NCBI GenBank assembly: GCA_020635205.1
Contig: JACKAE010000001.1
Location: forward strand, 1,218,118 to 1,282,117
From: Ignavibacteria bacterium
Lineage (GTDB): Bacteria > Bacteroidota > Ignavibacteria > OLB7
Direction of reading: 5' to 3'
DNA: 64,000 bases
In this document: one piece after another, positions 34,990 to 43,887 of the stretch
Position numbering within the stretch: position 1 is the first letter of the stretch
Layout: the number at the start of each line of letters is the position of its first letter
The notes under the pieces: generated by a model
Databases searched by the model: none
What the model was told of the DNA's origin: nothing
Seen by the model: the letters and a program-made list of their open reading frames with translations, nothing else
Made by a program: the position numbers and the translations under genes

Positions 34990-37604
34990 TATATCGTCTA
35001 CAATACCAGATCGCACTCTTCAGCCTCTGCCTTTTCGGTTCTCTCTTGGCAACACCTGCAGTACTTGCTCTCGGTCCAATTGGTGCGTTGGGTACGCAGG
35101 CGACAGTCTACGCGCCAAATCGGTTTCCGATGGCTTACCAGACCGATCAAGGTGGGCTTGGGGCATTCAACAATCAGCAGGCTACGGCAATTGCCGACTT
35201 TGCGTTCAGCGAGTGGGCAAATTTGTCGACAGCAACCCTTTCGTTTACGAACTCAGGTCAGATCGACCACGATGTCACCAGCGCAACCGATCCGTTGATT
35301 ACGGGAATCGAGCAGTTCTTCGACGGAGTTTTTCCGGTAGTCTTTGACAACAACGGGGCAATCACCGATAATCGCATTGGTGCTGGAGCCAGCAATCAGG
35401 TCTATGGCTTTGCAAGCTCGTTCAGTAGTGATGGAATTACTTATCAGGAAGGATTGGTTGTAATCAACGGCAAGTTGACTGCACAAGATAATGTGGAACC
35501 TGTTTACCGTGAGGTGATTACGCACGAAGTTGGGCACATGTTGGGGATTGGACATTCGCAGGTGGCATTGAGCGCAGACTTCTCACTGATGTATCCCACA
35601 ACGTTAACTGGTGTCAACAACCTCGGGATCGATCCAGACGATGCCGCATCTATGTCTCTTCTCTATCCAGCCCCCGGTTATTTAGCTTCAGTTGGGGCAA
35701 TCTCCGGCACGATAACCGACGCAAATGGAAGTCCGCTGAGTGGTGTGAACGTTGTGGCCGTTAACACGGTGACGGGGGCTGCCTTCTCCACAGTGAGCGA
35801 TTACTACAGTGGGGGTGATCCCCTCTACCGGAACGGCCCGGATAGGACAGGAGCCTACACAATCAACGGGTTGCCACCGGGGAGCTACTACGTTCGGGCT
35901 GAGCCGATCAACGTGCTGTTTCAGGGTGGATCGCGCGTCGCCAGTTATCTGACGCCGGTTAATACTGATCTCTGGAGAGAGTGGTACAACGGCGGGGGAG
36001 AGAATGGGAATATATTAGTAGATAATGCCCACGATAAAACGGCAGTGAACGTAACTGCGGGAAATACAACAACCGGCATCACAATTGCTTCCGGATATTC
36101 CCCAACGATTACAGAACTGACTGCCTTCAGCGGGACGATTGGACAGGTGATAGACCTTCCACTTCAGTTCTCGAACGCAACGCTTACTAAACTTGCCACG
36201 CGCTATACTGCTCCGTCGAACGGATCGCTTCTCGGGGTTCGCATTTATTCTGGAGAAGATTCTCAGATGCCGACTGACGGTGGGTTGAAGGTGACAGTCT
36301 ACAAGAACACGCAGGGGAGCTTAGCCGGTGTTCCGGGAGATACACTCGGTTCGGTGACGATTCCTTTTGCGGAGATCAATGCCGGACACGAAAATGATTT
36401 CTGGTTGCGTGGAATTGGCCAGCCGATCAACTTCTTGCAAGGCCAAGAATTCCACGTTGGGGTTGAAGTCGTGCAGAACGGTCGGGTTGTTTTCTTTATG
36501 GATAACGCGAGTGGCACAAAGAACCAGACCTCTTACTTTGTGCAGCAAGCACAGCAGTGGCTGAACTTTCCAGATGGACTAACCGGAGCAGCCGGTTGGA
36601 ACATTCAGATGCGCGCACTCTATACAACCGTTTCTGCTGGTGTGCCAACGCCGTTGATTGGCTTGACGCCAAGTCAAGTTGCCTTTTCGCCAAGTCGAAT
36701 TGGAGCGAAAGTGACCGAAGAGCTTGAAGTACGGAATGTGGGAACAGCCGATTTGAACGTCACGAATTTGTTGATCTCTGGAAGCAACGGCGATAAGTTC
36801 TCGATTGAGTCGGGGGGGGGGACGTTCTCGTTGCAGCCGGGGCAGGCTCGGACGTTGGTGATCGGTTTCTCGCCAGCCGCTCGTCCGCAAGTGAGTGCGA
36901 TACTGAACATCTTTCACAATGGAGAAGGCTCTCCAACCGCAGTCACTCTTGCTGGTTCTGGAAAGGAGGCGATTATTTCATCAGTTCCTTCAAGTTTGAA
37001 CTTTGCGGATCAGCCAATCAACCGAACCAGAGAAGAACAGTTCGCCGTTCTTCAGAATGCTGGGAACGATTCGCTCATGATCGTGAAAGCGGAGGTTATC
37101 GGTCCAGACGCATCGAGCTTCGTTCTCCTGAACTACACACCAAGGCCTTGGGTTGGACTCCTTCAGATCTTCCGGGCAAACATTCTCTTCCGTCCTAACG
37201 AAGAACGCTCCTACAGCGCAACACTTAGGGTAGAGCACAATCTTCCTTCGAGTCCACTGGAGATTCCAATTGTTGGAACTGGAACTGAAGCAGTGAGTGG
37301 AGTAGCGGAGATTCGGTCGGGAGATCTTCACCTAAAACTTCTCGGAAGTATGCCGAATCCCGTAGGAGGAAAGGGGGAGATTGTTTGGGAAGTTGCAGGT
37401 GAGGGACGTCTATCGGCGGAGCTTCAGATTGTAGATGCCGCCGGAAGAATCATCACCCGTGAGCACCAGATAGTGAACGGAACGGGAGGAACAACAACTT
37501 CGTCCTTCCCGTTCGACTTCTCCACACTCTCTCCCGGACTCTACCAGATTGTGCTCCACTCAGAGCAAGGGAGTGCAGTGCAGAGGGTGATAGTAGTTCG
37601 GTAG
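34986..37604 (+). CDS. Matrixin-like metalloprotease with T9SS sorting domain
   Basis: 872 aa from a GTG start that overlaps the upstream stop. Signal peptide to about residue 29; zincin motif HEVGHMLGIGH (His 180, 184 and 190, Glu 181). A carboxypeptidase-regulatory-like beta domain follows (GTITDANGSPLSGVNVVAV), then a jelly-roll-like region, two choice-of-anchor/ASH-type Ig repeats (SQVAFSPSRIGAKVTEEL and SLNFADQPINRTREEQF, each ending LAGSG or VGTG), and a type A T9SS end (GSMPNPVGGKGEIVWEV to GLYQIVL). It is a cell-surface or secreted protease. A strong terminator follows. Confidence 0.92.
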   Translation: MIYRLQYQIALFSLCLFGSLLATPAVLALGPIGALGTQATVYAPNRFPMAYQTDQGGLGAFNNQQATAIADFAFSEWANLSTATLSFTNSGQIDHDVTSATDPLITGIEQFFDGVFPVVFDNNGAITDNRIGAGASNQVYGFASSFSSDGITYQEGLVVINGKLTAQDNVEPVYREVITHEVGHMLGIGHSQVALSADFSLMYPTTLTGVNNLGIDPDDAASMSLLYPAPGYLASVGAISGTITDANGSPLSGVNVVAVNTVTGAAFSTVSDYYSGGDPLYRNGPDRTGAYTINGLPPGSYYVRAEPINVLFQGGSRVASYLTPVNTDLWREWYNGGGENGNILVDNAHDKTAVNVTAGNTTTGITIASGYSPTITELTAFSGTIGQVIDLPLQFSNATLTKLATRYTAPSNGSLLGVRIYSGEDSQMPTDGGLKVTVYKNTQGSLAGVPGDTLGSVTIPFAEINAGHENDFWLRGIGQPINFLQGQEFHVGVEVVQNGRVVFFMDNASGTKNQTSYFVQQAQQWLNFPDGLTGAAGWNIQMRALYTTVSAGVPTPLIGLTPSQVAFSPSRIGAKVTEELEVRNVGTADLNVTNLLISGSNGDKFSIESGGGTFSLQPGQARTLVIGFSPAARPQVSAILNIFHNGEGSPTAVTLAGSGKEAIISSVPSSLNFADQPINRTREEQFAVLQNAGNDSLMIVKAEVIGPDASSFVLLNYTPRPWVGLLQIFRANILFRPNEERSYSATLRVEHNLPSSPLEIPIVGTGTEAVSGVAEIRSGDLHLKLLGSMPNPVGGKGEIVWEVAGEGRLSAELQIVDAAGRIITREHQIVNGTGGTTTSSFPFDFSTLSPGLYQIVLHSEQGSAVQRVIVVR

Positions 37605-37624
37605 TGATTTCTTTGTACTATACA

Positions 37625-37662
37625 AAGCGGTCTGGAAGTTCACCTGAACTTTCAGACCGCTT
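37625..37662 (+). terminator. Rho-independent-type terminator after the matrixin gene
   Basis: AAGCGGTCTG-G-AAGTTCA pairs with TGAACTT-T-CAGACCGCTT (17 bp with one G/T mismatch) around CC, followed by GTCTTTTG. It stands 20 nt after the stop codon at 37604. Confidence 0.85.
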
Positions 37663-37703
37663 GTCTTTTGCAGAGTATGAAGCAACGATTTTGCCCTATA
37701 TGC

Positions 37704-37746
37704 AAACTCTATAAACTCTTCACTCTCAACTCTACGAACTCTTCTG
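37704..37746 (-). repeat. Dispersed GA-rich repeat (minus copy)
   Basis: On the minus strand it reads AGAGTTCGTAGAGTTGAGAG followed by AGAGTTTATAGAGTTTGC, the same words as at 22461, 43824 and 45981 (minus). It starts 4 nt after the stop codon of the barrel gene at 37750. Confidence 0.6.
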
Positions 37747-37749
37747 TCT

Positions 37750-38751
37750 TTATTCACTCATATTCCACAACAGACCAACCTGCGGTTTCAGTCGGAGAGC
37801 GTCGCTTCCGGCCTTCGGTTCTAACATCAGCGATGCGGTCACATTAATATTCTGCACAGCCGGAAACTCTGCGTTCACTCCACCTCGCAGTTTTTGATCT
37901 CCCTCAAATTCGTAGACCAATTCAGCGGCAAAGCTGACAGATGATGGAACAGTTGTGCGGAGCGATATGCCGATGACGTTGGAAGGTTTTCCGGTGTCGG
38001 AGAATCTTCCCTGGTACATCAGGTTTCCGTTTAATCCCTTCCCGAACCAGTAAGTGCCACCGACCCAGACAGTATGCCGTTCGTCGAAGATGCTGTCGCT
38101 GCTGAGTGAACTTCCCTTGAGGATCGCACCGAACCCATAGCCAATTGCCATCGAACTCCCCTTCGTATCTGCCACTCTCTGTCGGGCGTTAGCGTAGGCT
38201 GCTGTCAGGTCGGGAGCGTCAACCACAGTTGCCTCCCCGTCAGTTCCTCCATTCGGTGGAGGAGGGGCACCACTCGACAAAGCCTTGTCGACATCCTGTC
38301 CAAGCTGTTTGTTCTGGAGCAGGTCGTGGTCATCCCACAGAACAAGCCGCGCTCCAATGCCAACGTTCAGGGAAGAGGTATCGAGGCTGTTTGAAGTAGT
38401 AGCGAACGAGAGTTGTGTGTTCGCCAGCATCCGTAGGAGAGTCGACTCCCGGTAGTTGTTCACGCTTTTGAAGCGTCCACCAAATAGAGTGTAGGGAGAG
38501 AAGTCGATAGCAATGCCGGGACCAAACGCGGTGGAGCCTTGCAAGAGATCGGAGAGAATGTGAACCACAACAGGCTTCGCCGCGCTCCCCCACTGTACAC
38601 TTGCCTGCGAGGCACCGATGGCCGTAAGCCCGGGGGAGAGGGGGACATCGTAGTTGAGAATGTAGCGGTAGGCGGAGGTGTCCTGTGCCGCGAGTGGAGA
38701 GAAAGAGAAAACGATAAAGGAGAGAACTCCAGCAATTAGTATCTGCCTCAT
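37750..38751 (-). CDS. Putative outer-membrane protein of the left accessory cluster
   Basis: 333 aa from ATG 38751, with GGAGG seven bases upstream; the longer frame to 38847 adds 32 residues inside the upstream gene. Signal peptide MRQILIAGVLSFIVFSFSPLAAQ. The mature part has amphipathic strands (SMAIGYGFGAILKGSSL, HTVWVGGTYWFGKGLNGNLMYQGRF, ISLRTTVPSSVSFAAELVYEFEG, GGVNAEFPAVQNINVTASLML) and a Pro/Gly-rich loop near 175-190, consistent with a barrel. The family is not recognised. Its start overlaps the stop of the 139-aa gene (ATGA), and it is the last gene of the six-gene left cluster. Confidence 0.72.
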   Translation of the reverse strand: MRQILIAGVLSFIVFSFSPLAAQDTSAYRYILNYDVPLSPGLTAIGASQASVQWGSAAKPVVVHILSDLLQGSTAFGPGIAIDFSPYTLFGGRFKSVNNYRESTLLRMLANTQLSFATTSNSLDTSSLNVGIGARLVLWDDHDLLQNKQLGQDVDKALSSGAPPPPNGGTDGEATVVDAPDLTAAYANARQRVADTKGSSMAIGYGFGAILKGSSLSSDSIFDERHTVWVGGTYWFGKGLNGNLMYQGRFSDTGKPSNVIGISLRTTVPSSVSFAAELVYEFEGDQKLRGGVNAEFPAVQNINVTASLMLEPKAGSDALRLKPQVGLLWNMSE

Positions 38752-39167
38752 GCCGGTTCCTCCACGACTACTTTCTGTAAGATCAACGAAAAAGTTTTCT
38801 GCATCAGTTTTCCACTCTCGCATGTGGGAACGTCGGTTACATCCCACACCGTTGAGGGAAAGACCTTACACAGCTTCCCATTCTGGGATATCTCTACACC
38901 GATTGATCCCTCATTAGCTCCGGGAAGAAAGGCGCAGACCTTCGTCCTCCAGGCCATTTCATATCCATCCAGTTTACTTACGTCAGTTGTAATCTGATAT
39001 GTTCCCAACCCTCCATCCCCCGTCGCAATCGACCAGTCTTCAACCAACTCCTTTCCCATCGTATACAGCCCGAACCGTCCCCCGGCTCGTAGCCCATTGT
39101 TGGCAGTCATCGTCACAGTAAGTGTGCCGCCATTCGGATTGATGTCACAGTAGCGAATTATTGACAT
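38748..39167 (-). CDS. Hypothetical 139-aa beta-rich protein of the left cluster
   Basis: 139 aa; CAGGAGCTTTCC before the ATG is a fair ribosome site. No signal peptide or TM. Short strands dominate (GGTLTVTMTANNGLRAGGRFGL, GSIGVEISQNGKLCKVF, TFSLILQKVVVEE), suggesting a small beta-sandwich. I do not recognise the family. Translational coupling with the outer-membrane gene downstream (ATGA) suggests a shared complex, but a cytosolic or non-classically exported protein would not meet that barrel in the envelope. Confidence 0.65.
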   Translation of the reverse strand: MSIIRYCDINPNGGTLTVTMTANNGLRAGGRFGLYTMGKELVEDWSIATGDGGLGTYQITTDVSKLDGYEMAWRTKVCAFLPGANEGSIGVEISQNGKLCKVFPSTVWDVTDVPTCESGKLMQKTFSLILQKVVVEEPA

Positions 39168-39256
39168 GGAAAGCTCCTGAGTTTTAGTTCGAGAGTTTAT
39201 TGTTTAGAAAAAGGAGAAATGAAGCGAAGAAAAGCAATGGAAATTTATCAAAACTA

Positions 39257-40129
39257 TTATTCAGCTTTTACGGGATCAGGTGTTGGAAGTCTATTTTGCC
39301 CTTGACTTTTGTTGAAATCGGCTGCCCCTTTTCCTAAGATATAGCCAGCAATTCCTGAAATAATTGCTGCAAGTTCTTTCCCTTCCAAAATGCTCAAAAT
39401 GCCAAATAGAATGATCGCTATAATTAAGACAAACAGAGTGACGAACTGTAGTCCATTGTTGCTTAGAAGATTGTCTCTCGTCTCTTTGTCGTTTGACTTG
39501 AAAATTACGTAGAAAAACAAGGTTATTAGCAGTCCTATTAATCCAGCAAAAACTAAACTCAAAGATTTTTTAAATCCTTGCTGACTTAATTCTATGCTCA
39601 AGTTCTTATCTAATGTGCTTTTCGCACGGTTAATATCTGTCTCTATGTTAGTTATGCTTATCCTTATTCGTTGACTATTATCAATCAGTTTGTCGTAGTT
39701 CTCAATGGCTGTAGCTATCTTAGAATTTAATGTCGTAGTCAAGATTGTTGTGTCATTTTTAAATCCCAATGGTGCTCCATCCTCGCTTGACAATACAACT
39801 TTCGCTGTATCCGATTTTCCTATCGTTCTGATTCTGAGTTCTTTGATTTGGTCAATTTTCTCTTCAGCAGAATTAATTTGTGGAGTGATTTGTTTCTCCA
39901 AGATGTTTTCAAGCTCCTTAAGTTCTGTTTCTTTCTTTATAATGAAAGTCTGGAGTTCTGAAATCTTCGCCTTTGAGTCGTCATTCGAGAACCTGTCTTC
40001 AAACGTTTGAGATACATTAATATCAGTGTTGATAGAGAGAGTTGGAATTTGACTTTTGATATGATTGCTGAAAAACAGACTGAGGGTGAATAGAAGAAAT
40101 ATCCATGAGGATAAGTGGAATCTTTTCAT
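39257..40129 (-). CDS. Membrane protein with coiled coil, left cluster, AT-rich
   Basis: 290 aa. N-terminal signal or TM (SWIFLLFTLSLFFSNHIKSQ), then a coiled coil of about 45 residues (SELQTFIIKKETELKELENIL), a second helical region, and three TM segments near the C-terminus (SLVFAGLIGLLITLFFYVIF, LFVLIIAIILFGILSIL, ISGIAGYILGKGAADF). Base composition is clearly more AT-rich than its neighbours (Lys/Ile/Asn codons ending in A/T), suggesting recent acquisition. The family is not recognised. Order and strand place it in the same transcript as the hydrolase and SPOR-like coiled-coil genes upstream. Confidence 0.7.
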   Translation of the reverse strand: MKRFHLSSWIFLLFTLSLFFSNHIKSQIPTLSINTDINVSQTFEDRFSNDDSKAKISELQTFIIKKETELKELENILEKQITPQINSAEEKIDQIKELRIRTIGKSDTAKVVLSSEDGAPLGFKNDTTILTTTLNSKIATAIENYDKLIDNSQRIRISITNIETDINRAKSTLDKNLSIELSQQGFKKSLSLVFAGLIGLLITLFFYVIFKSNDKETRDNLLSNNGLQFVTLFVLIIAIILFGILSILEGKELAAIISGIAGYILGKGAADFNKSQGQNRLPTPDPVKAE

Positions 40130-40187
40130 AATAGATTTCTTCGATTGAAATTTTTAGAGAATGCTTTAGATAACTATGTGATACTCA

Positions 40188-40922
40188 TCACTTTCCACAC
40201 ACAAACCACCCATCCCGTTCTCCCTCCTCCGGTTTCGGACACCACCTCTCCATGTCTACCAGATATGCGCCATCCTGAATACGTGCCTTAATTGAAGGGA
40301 GATCGGTAAGTGCTTCTTCTCTTGAGCTAAACTCGACCACAGTGAGAAAGAGTTGATCTTTCTGGTAGACTGATATTTCTTTGTCGCTTGCTTTCTTAGC
40401 ACGTTCCACTTCGTGCTCAGCCGCGTTAACATCTCTATCGGCAGAGATAACGATGCCCCAATGGCTGCTCTTGCTCGAAAAGCTGTTAACTGGAGCCGTC
40501 TGCAACAGGTTCTCTTGAGTACGGAGCGACGCTTTTAGGTCGCGGTCAACTGAGCGAACGCTTTGCAGAGAACTGTCGAGTTGGATTGTTAGTTGATCTA
40601 CTTGCGCCTTCACTTCAGGGCTTTGTGCGTCGTTTCCTATCGTCACTAACGATTGTCGGATAGAGTCAATGGATTCTTCTACTTGTTGTACGTGCTGTTG
40701 TGCCTCGCCAGTCTGCTCGGTCATCTCTAACAATTGCTTCTCCCAGTGGAGACCTGCGAAGTCTCCTTTCGTAAACCCTGCATCAGCCAACCGCTGAGTT
40801 ACGCAGCTTGGAAAGAGTAGAAGGAAAAGGAAGAGCAGAGCAATCACAGCCTCACGCAAGGCTGCTGTCCAGTTCTTCACTTTCTCGGCAAGGTCAGGTT
40901 GTTTCTTTTCTTCGTCAGGCAT
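40188..40922 (-). CDS. Single-pass coiled-coil protein of the left cluster
   Basis: 244 aa. Charged N-terminus, one TM (EAVIALLFLFLLLFPSC, Cys 40 in a poor lipobox-like context), then a long coiled coil (LLEMTEQTGEAQQHVQQVEE to LKASLRTQENLL, about 65-145) and a C-terminal alpha/beta domain with HWGIVISADRDVNAAEHEVERAKK and FLTVVEFSSREEALTDLPSIK, whose alternation is SPOR-like in feel but lacks a firm match. It starts 26 nt after the hydrolase gene, so the two should be cotranscribed. Function unknown. Confidence 0.68.
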   Translation of the reverse strand: MPDEEKKQPDLAEKVKNWTAALREAVIALLFLFLLLFPSCVTQRLADAGFTKGDFAGLHWEKQLLEMTEQTGEAQQHVQQVEESIDSIRQSLVTIGNDAQSPEVKAQVDQLTIQLDSSLQSVRSVDRDLKASLRTQENLLQTAPVNSFSSKSSHWGIVISADRDVNAAEHEVERAKKASDKEISVYQKDQLFLTVVEFSSREEALTDLPSIKARIQDGAYLVDMERWCPKPEEGERDGWFVCGK

Positions 40923-40948
40923 CGGAATCTCTCACTTGTTTTGTTCTC

Positions 40949-42616
40949 TTACTTCTCTATCAACCCATTCAAAAACTCCACAAACACTAAATCATTCTTC
41001 CAATATTCTACGTGGGCTACAAGTGGAGTGATTGCGTTCGGATCTTCCTTATTATCGATACGTCGCTCCTCTGTATAGTTCTTGTCATCCTCCCAATCGT
41101 AGTAGTCGAGCTTTCCCGAAATGATATCCCGCTTCGAGTAGATGTTGACCCACTTGAAGTTTCTATACTTCTTGTAGTCCTGAATCAACGGTTGCTTCGT
41201 TGTTGCCAACTTCTCTCGGATTGAAGTAGTCCCTGTTGCGAACGCGCTGAAGATGTAGGCGGTTTTGTCGAGCGGAGAGCCGAATGTGACAAGCACTTTC
41301 GTTCGGTTGGAAACATTGTTTTCCTTGTTGTTCAATACATCTTTGGTAATGACGGCGTTCAGGGCGTCGTAGACAACTACCGAGCCGAGCGAGTGCCCCA
41401 TAAGTCCTACCCGCTCGTAGTAGGAATGATTGTTTTCGGTAGCGGTGTAGATGGTGTCGAGAACATCGAAAGTTGCCGCTTTGATTTTCTTCCGTATCTC
41501 GGCAAACTGGTCGAGCTTGAAGGAGGAGATGTAGGCCGCAACATCTCCGGGGTATTGCACCAGTAATTTCTTTACCCGGTAAGTGACCCAGAAGAGGAAA
41601 CCCCAGACAATAATCCAAGCCAGCTCTTTTCCGAGGAAGGGGAAGTAAGTAAAGGGAGGTTGAGTAACGAGCTTATCAATGGAAGATGGAGATATATAGC
41701 CGATTGCCGTGAAGATGAGAAAGGCGAGTCCTGCCAGGATAACAACTGCACAACAGATCCAGAAACCAATCCAGAGAAGTGATGAGAAGATAGTGCGAAG
41801 TTTTCCCGGACTTTCTTCCTGACGAGCCGTGCTCAATGCTTGTACCAGTCGAAGACTTATTCCGTAGAAAAGGAGAATGATAGAGAGTGTGGCGGCTACG
41901 AATGTCAGGATCGTTAATAGTCCACCTTGCAGCCAAGTTTCTTGTCCACTGCTAAAAATTCGTGCGGCTGCAATAAGACCAGTGAGAGCGTTCAGGGCAA
42001 CGAGAGAGAAGATAATCAACCCAGTCAAGAGAAAGTAGAAGGCTGCCATCTGGTTTCGCTTCATTGGTACTTCTTTCTCGAATATCCAATGTTTCAGTTC
42101 CAGCGACTTAAAAGAGTTTCGTATCCCACCCCAGAATCCTTGGAGAAGGAAAGACATCACATCTTTCAACTTTACTTGCCCTTCGGTAATTGGAGCCCAG
42201 TAGGCTTCGTAGACGTGGACTTCTACTTTCTCCGACGTCCCCTCCTCTCCCTCAACGTTGAGATCAAACTCTGCCCGTTCGTGTACTTGTGTCCCAATTC
42301 TTACTGCGCGTGTCCGAACCTTGTCATCCCGTAAAGAGATACCATCTACTTTGTCGATAACTCGACGCAACCCTTGCGTTGCAACATCAATTGTCTCGTA
42401 TGGGACTTGCTGCCCCATACCGTGAGCGATGAAGACGGCATAACGTTTTTGTGGAGCTGGAAGAGCTTCTTCTTCCGCTTCTGTTCCAATCGATTTGAAA
42501 AATGTTGAGAGTGGAGGGAGTGTAGGTTGTGTAGTGAAGTCGGAGGATTGTATGACCTCCGGCGTCATTATCGACTGGTTGTCCTGATCTTCGGATTGTT
42601 TTATCTCGTCAGTCAT
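40949..42616 (-). CDS. Multi-pass membrane alpha/beta-hydrolase of the left cluster
   Basis: 555 aa. The N-terminal hydrolase strand (AVFIAHGMGQQVPYETID, oxyanion HG at 65-66) is separated from the catalytic part by an insert of about 340 residues that holds four TM segments (about 190-212, 232-262, 282-306 and 332-347). The catalytic part then continues with nucleophile GLMGHSLGSVVVYDAL (Ser 409), VTFGSPLDK, acid WVNIYSKRDIIS (Asp 497) and late His VAHVEYW (His 535). The same motif series is found in the hydrolase domain of the fusion protein at 50380. DUF676/PGAP1-like lipases have this sort of motif set. I infer a lipid or acyl-ester substrate in the membrane. It is the second gene of the cluster. 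Confidence 0.78.
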   Translation of the reverse strand: MTDEIKQSEDQDNQSIMTPEVIQSSDFTTQPTLPPLSTFFKSIGTEAEEEALPAPQKRYAVFIAHGMGQQVPYETIDVATQGLRRVIDKVDGISLRDDKVRTRAVRIGTQVHERAEFDLNVEGEEGTSEKVEVHVYEAYWAPITEGQVKLKDVMSFLLQGFWGGIRNSFKSLELKHWIFEKEVPMKRNQMAAFYFLLTGLIIFSLVALNALTGLIAAARIFSSGQETWLQGGLLTILTFVAATLSIILLFYGISLRLVQALSTARQEESPGKLRTIFSSLLWIGFWICCAVVILAGLAFLIFTAIGYISPSSIDKLVTQPPFTYFPFLGKELAWIIVWGFLFWVTYRVKKLLVQYPGDVAAYISSFKLDQFAEIRKKIKAATFDVLDTIYTATENNHSYYERVGLMGHSLGSVVVYDALNAVITKDVLNNKENNVSNRTKVLVTFGSPLDKTAYIFSAFATGTTSIREKLATTKQPLIQDYKKYRNFKWVNIYSKRDIISGKLDYYDWEDDKNYTEERRIDNKEDPNAITPLVAHVEYWKNDLVFVEFLNGLIEK

Positions 42617-42710
42617 TGTTTTTAGAATCAGTGGTTGTTTCTAAGTACGAATCTACAAGCCATCGATACCGAATGCTCTACTACGTATATACTACAGCCG
42701 CAATCCGCAA

Positions 42711-43499
42711 TTATCTCTGAATCTTGGCCACCTCAAAGTGCATCCCATCTTGCCTACTAAAGTGTCCTCCCCAGTAGAATCCATGCTTATGTGCTATCGG
42801 GACAAGCTCGCGGACAGACCCTTTTTCGCCGACGAGAGCGGGACGAATTCTAAGTCCGTTCCAGGCAACATTAATGTCGAAGGCTGTACCGAATGCGTGA
42901 TTGCTCAGGCTACGTCCACCCCGTACCAAGCGTGGAACATAGGAACCAGCCCAGGTCAGAACGCGATCCATCAACCCGGCTTCCTCCCACGCCTTAAAGA
43001 GGTCTGCAACTTGTTGGGCAGCAAGTCTGTGGAATAAAATGTCTCCACTGCGGGGGGCAAACTTTACCCCAACGAGTTGTGGGATATTCACCTTCACGAT
43101 GTTATCCCGCTCCCAGTTCCCGTGAATGATGATGTTTTCTCGATTCCCCGGTATGGGCTTGTGCGTGTAGTCATAGCGACCAAATAGCTGTTGGCGTTCG
43201 CGAGTTGAGGTGAGTGGCTTGAAGTCCGGTTTCGGTGGCCAGAGAGGAGAGCGTTTGTCGTTTGGGTCTCCCTCATCATCTACAAGTTCGAAGCCGAGAA
43301 GCATTGCCTTTGCATACGTTCGATTGCCAACGATGCCGTCTGCCGTCAGGTTATGCTTTGCCTGAAACCCTTTTGTTGCCGTTTCGGTCTTCTTCCCAAA
43401 AATGCCGTCGGCCACCCCGAGAGTGTAGCCTTGGCCAATTAGGAAGAACTGCCAACTCTTAACCGCACTACCGCGCGAACCTACTTTGAGAGCTTTCAT
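42711..43499 (-). CDS. M15-family peptidoglycan carboxypeptidase with PG-binding domain
   Basis: 262 aa. N-terminal peptidoglycan-binding-1 domain (VGSRGSAVKSWQFFLIGQGY, then TATKGFQAKHNLTADGIVGNRTY), linker, and a C-terminal zinc peptidase of the VanY/L-Ala-D-Glu type: SNHAFGTAFDIN (His 201, Asp 208) and DGMHFEV (His 254). There is no signal peptide, as in phage endolysins, so export must use another route or the protein acts on cell lysis. It is the first gene of the left cluster, 94 nt upstream of the membrane hydrolase gene. The upstream 43500-44394 region would hold its promoter. Confidence 0.88.
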   Translation of the reverse strand: MKALKVGSRGSAVKSWQFFLIGQGYTLGVADGIFGKKTETATKGFQAKHNLTADGIVGNRTYAKAMLLGFELVDDEGDPNDKRSPLWPPKPDFKPLTSTRERQQLFGRYDYTHKPIPGNRENIIIHGNWERDNIVKVNIPQLVGVKFAPRSGDILFHRLAAQQVADLFKAWEEAGLMDRVLTWAGSYVPRLVRGGRSLSNHAFGTAFDINVAWNGLRIRPALVGEKGSVRELVPIAHKHGFYWGGHFSRQDGMHFEVAKIQR

Positions 43500-43823
43500 A
43501 GAATATCCTCTCGATCTTGATCTATTGTTGAAATATCTTGGTCGGAAAAGTCGAAGAGATGTGCACCTCGACAGAGAAGTTGATGTATGCCGTAGCCGGA
43601 TGTGAAGGGATATCCGGGTCAGTGTTGGGTTGTCCGCAGCCAGAGGGTTCGTGGAGGAAACACCTCAGGAGAAACTGTTTTGTGAAGCGACTGGTAGAAA
43701 TGCTTCATCTGGTAGGGCTGCCACCAATGCCGAAAATACAGTTGTCAATATCCGAAGTCAAGGTCATCAACAGAAATGCCAAGATGAAGGGAGAGAGAAA
43801 ACTCACGGGATTCAGGGAGCATA

Positions 43824-43882
43824 GGTAGAGGAGAGTTGAGAGTTTATAGAGAGGAGAGTTCGTAGAGTGCAGGAGTGGAGCC
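43824..43882 (+). repeat. Dispersed GA-rich repeat (plus copy)
   Basis: GAGAGTTGAGAGTTTATAGA followed by GAGAGTTCGTAGAGTG, ending AGTGGAGCC. The last ~30 nt match the copy at 22480-22508, including the AGTGGAGCC end. Confidence 0.7.
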
Positions 43883-43887
43883 ATTCA

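Noticed and set aside
34986..37604. The matrixin gene starting at a later ATG
   Set aside because: The GTG at 34986 overlaps the upstream stop and leads straight into a good signal peptide, so I kept it.
43538..43828. 96-codon plus-strand ORF between the M15 and pepA genes
   Set aside because: No ribosome site, signal, TM or family motif; composition resembles the surrounding repeat-rich spacer. Its stop merely touches the GA-rich repeat.
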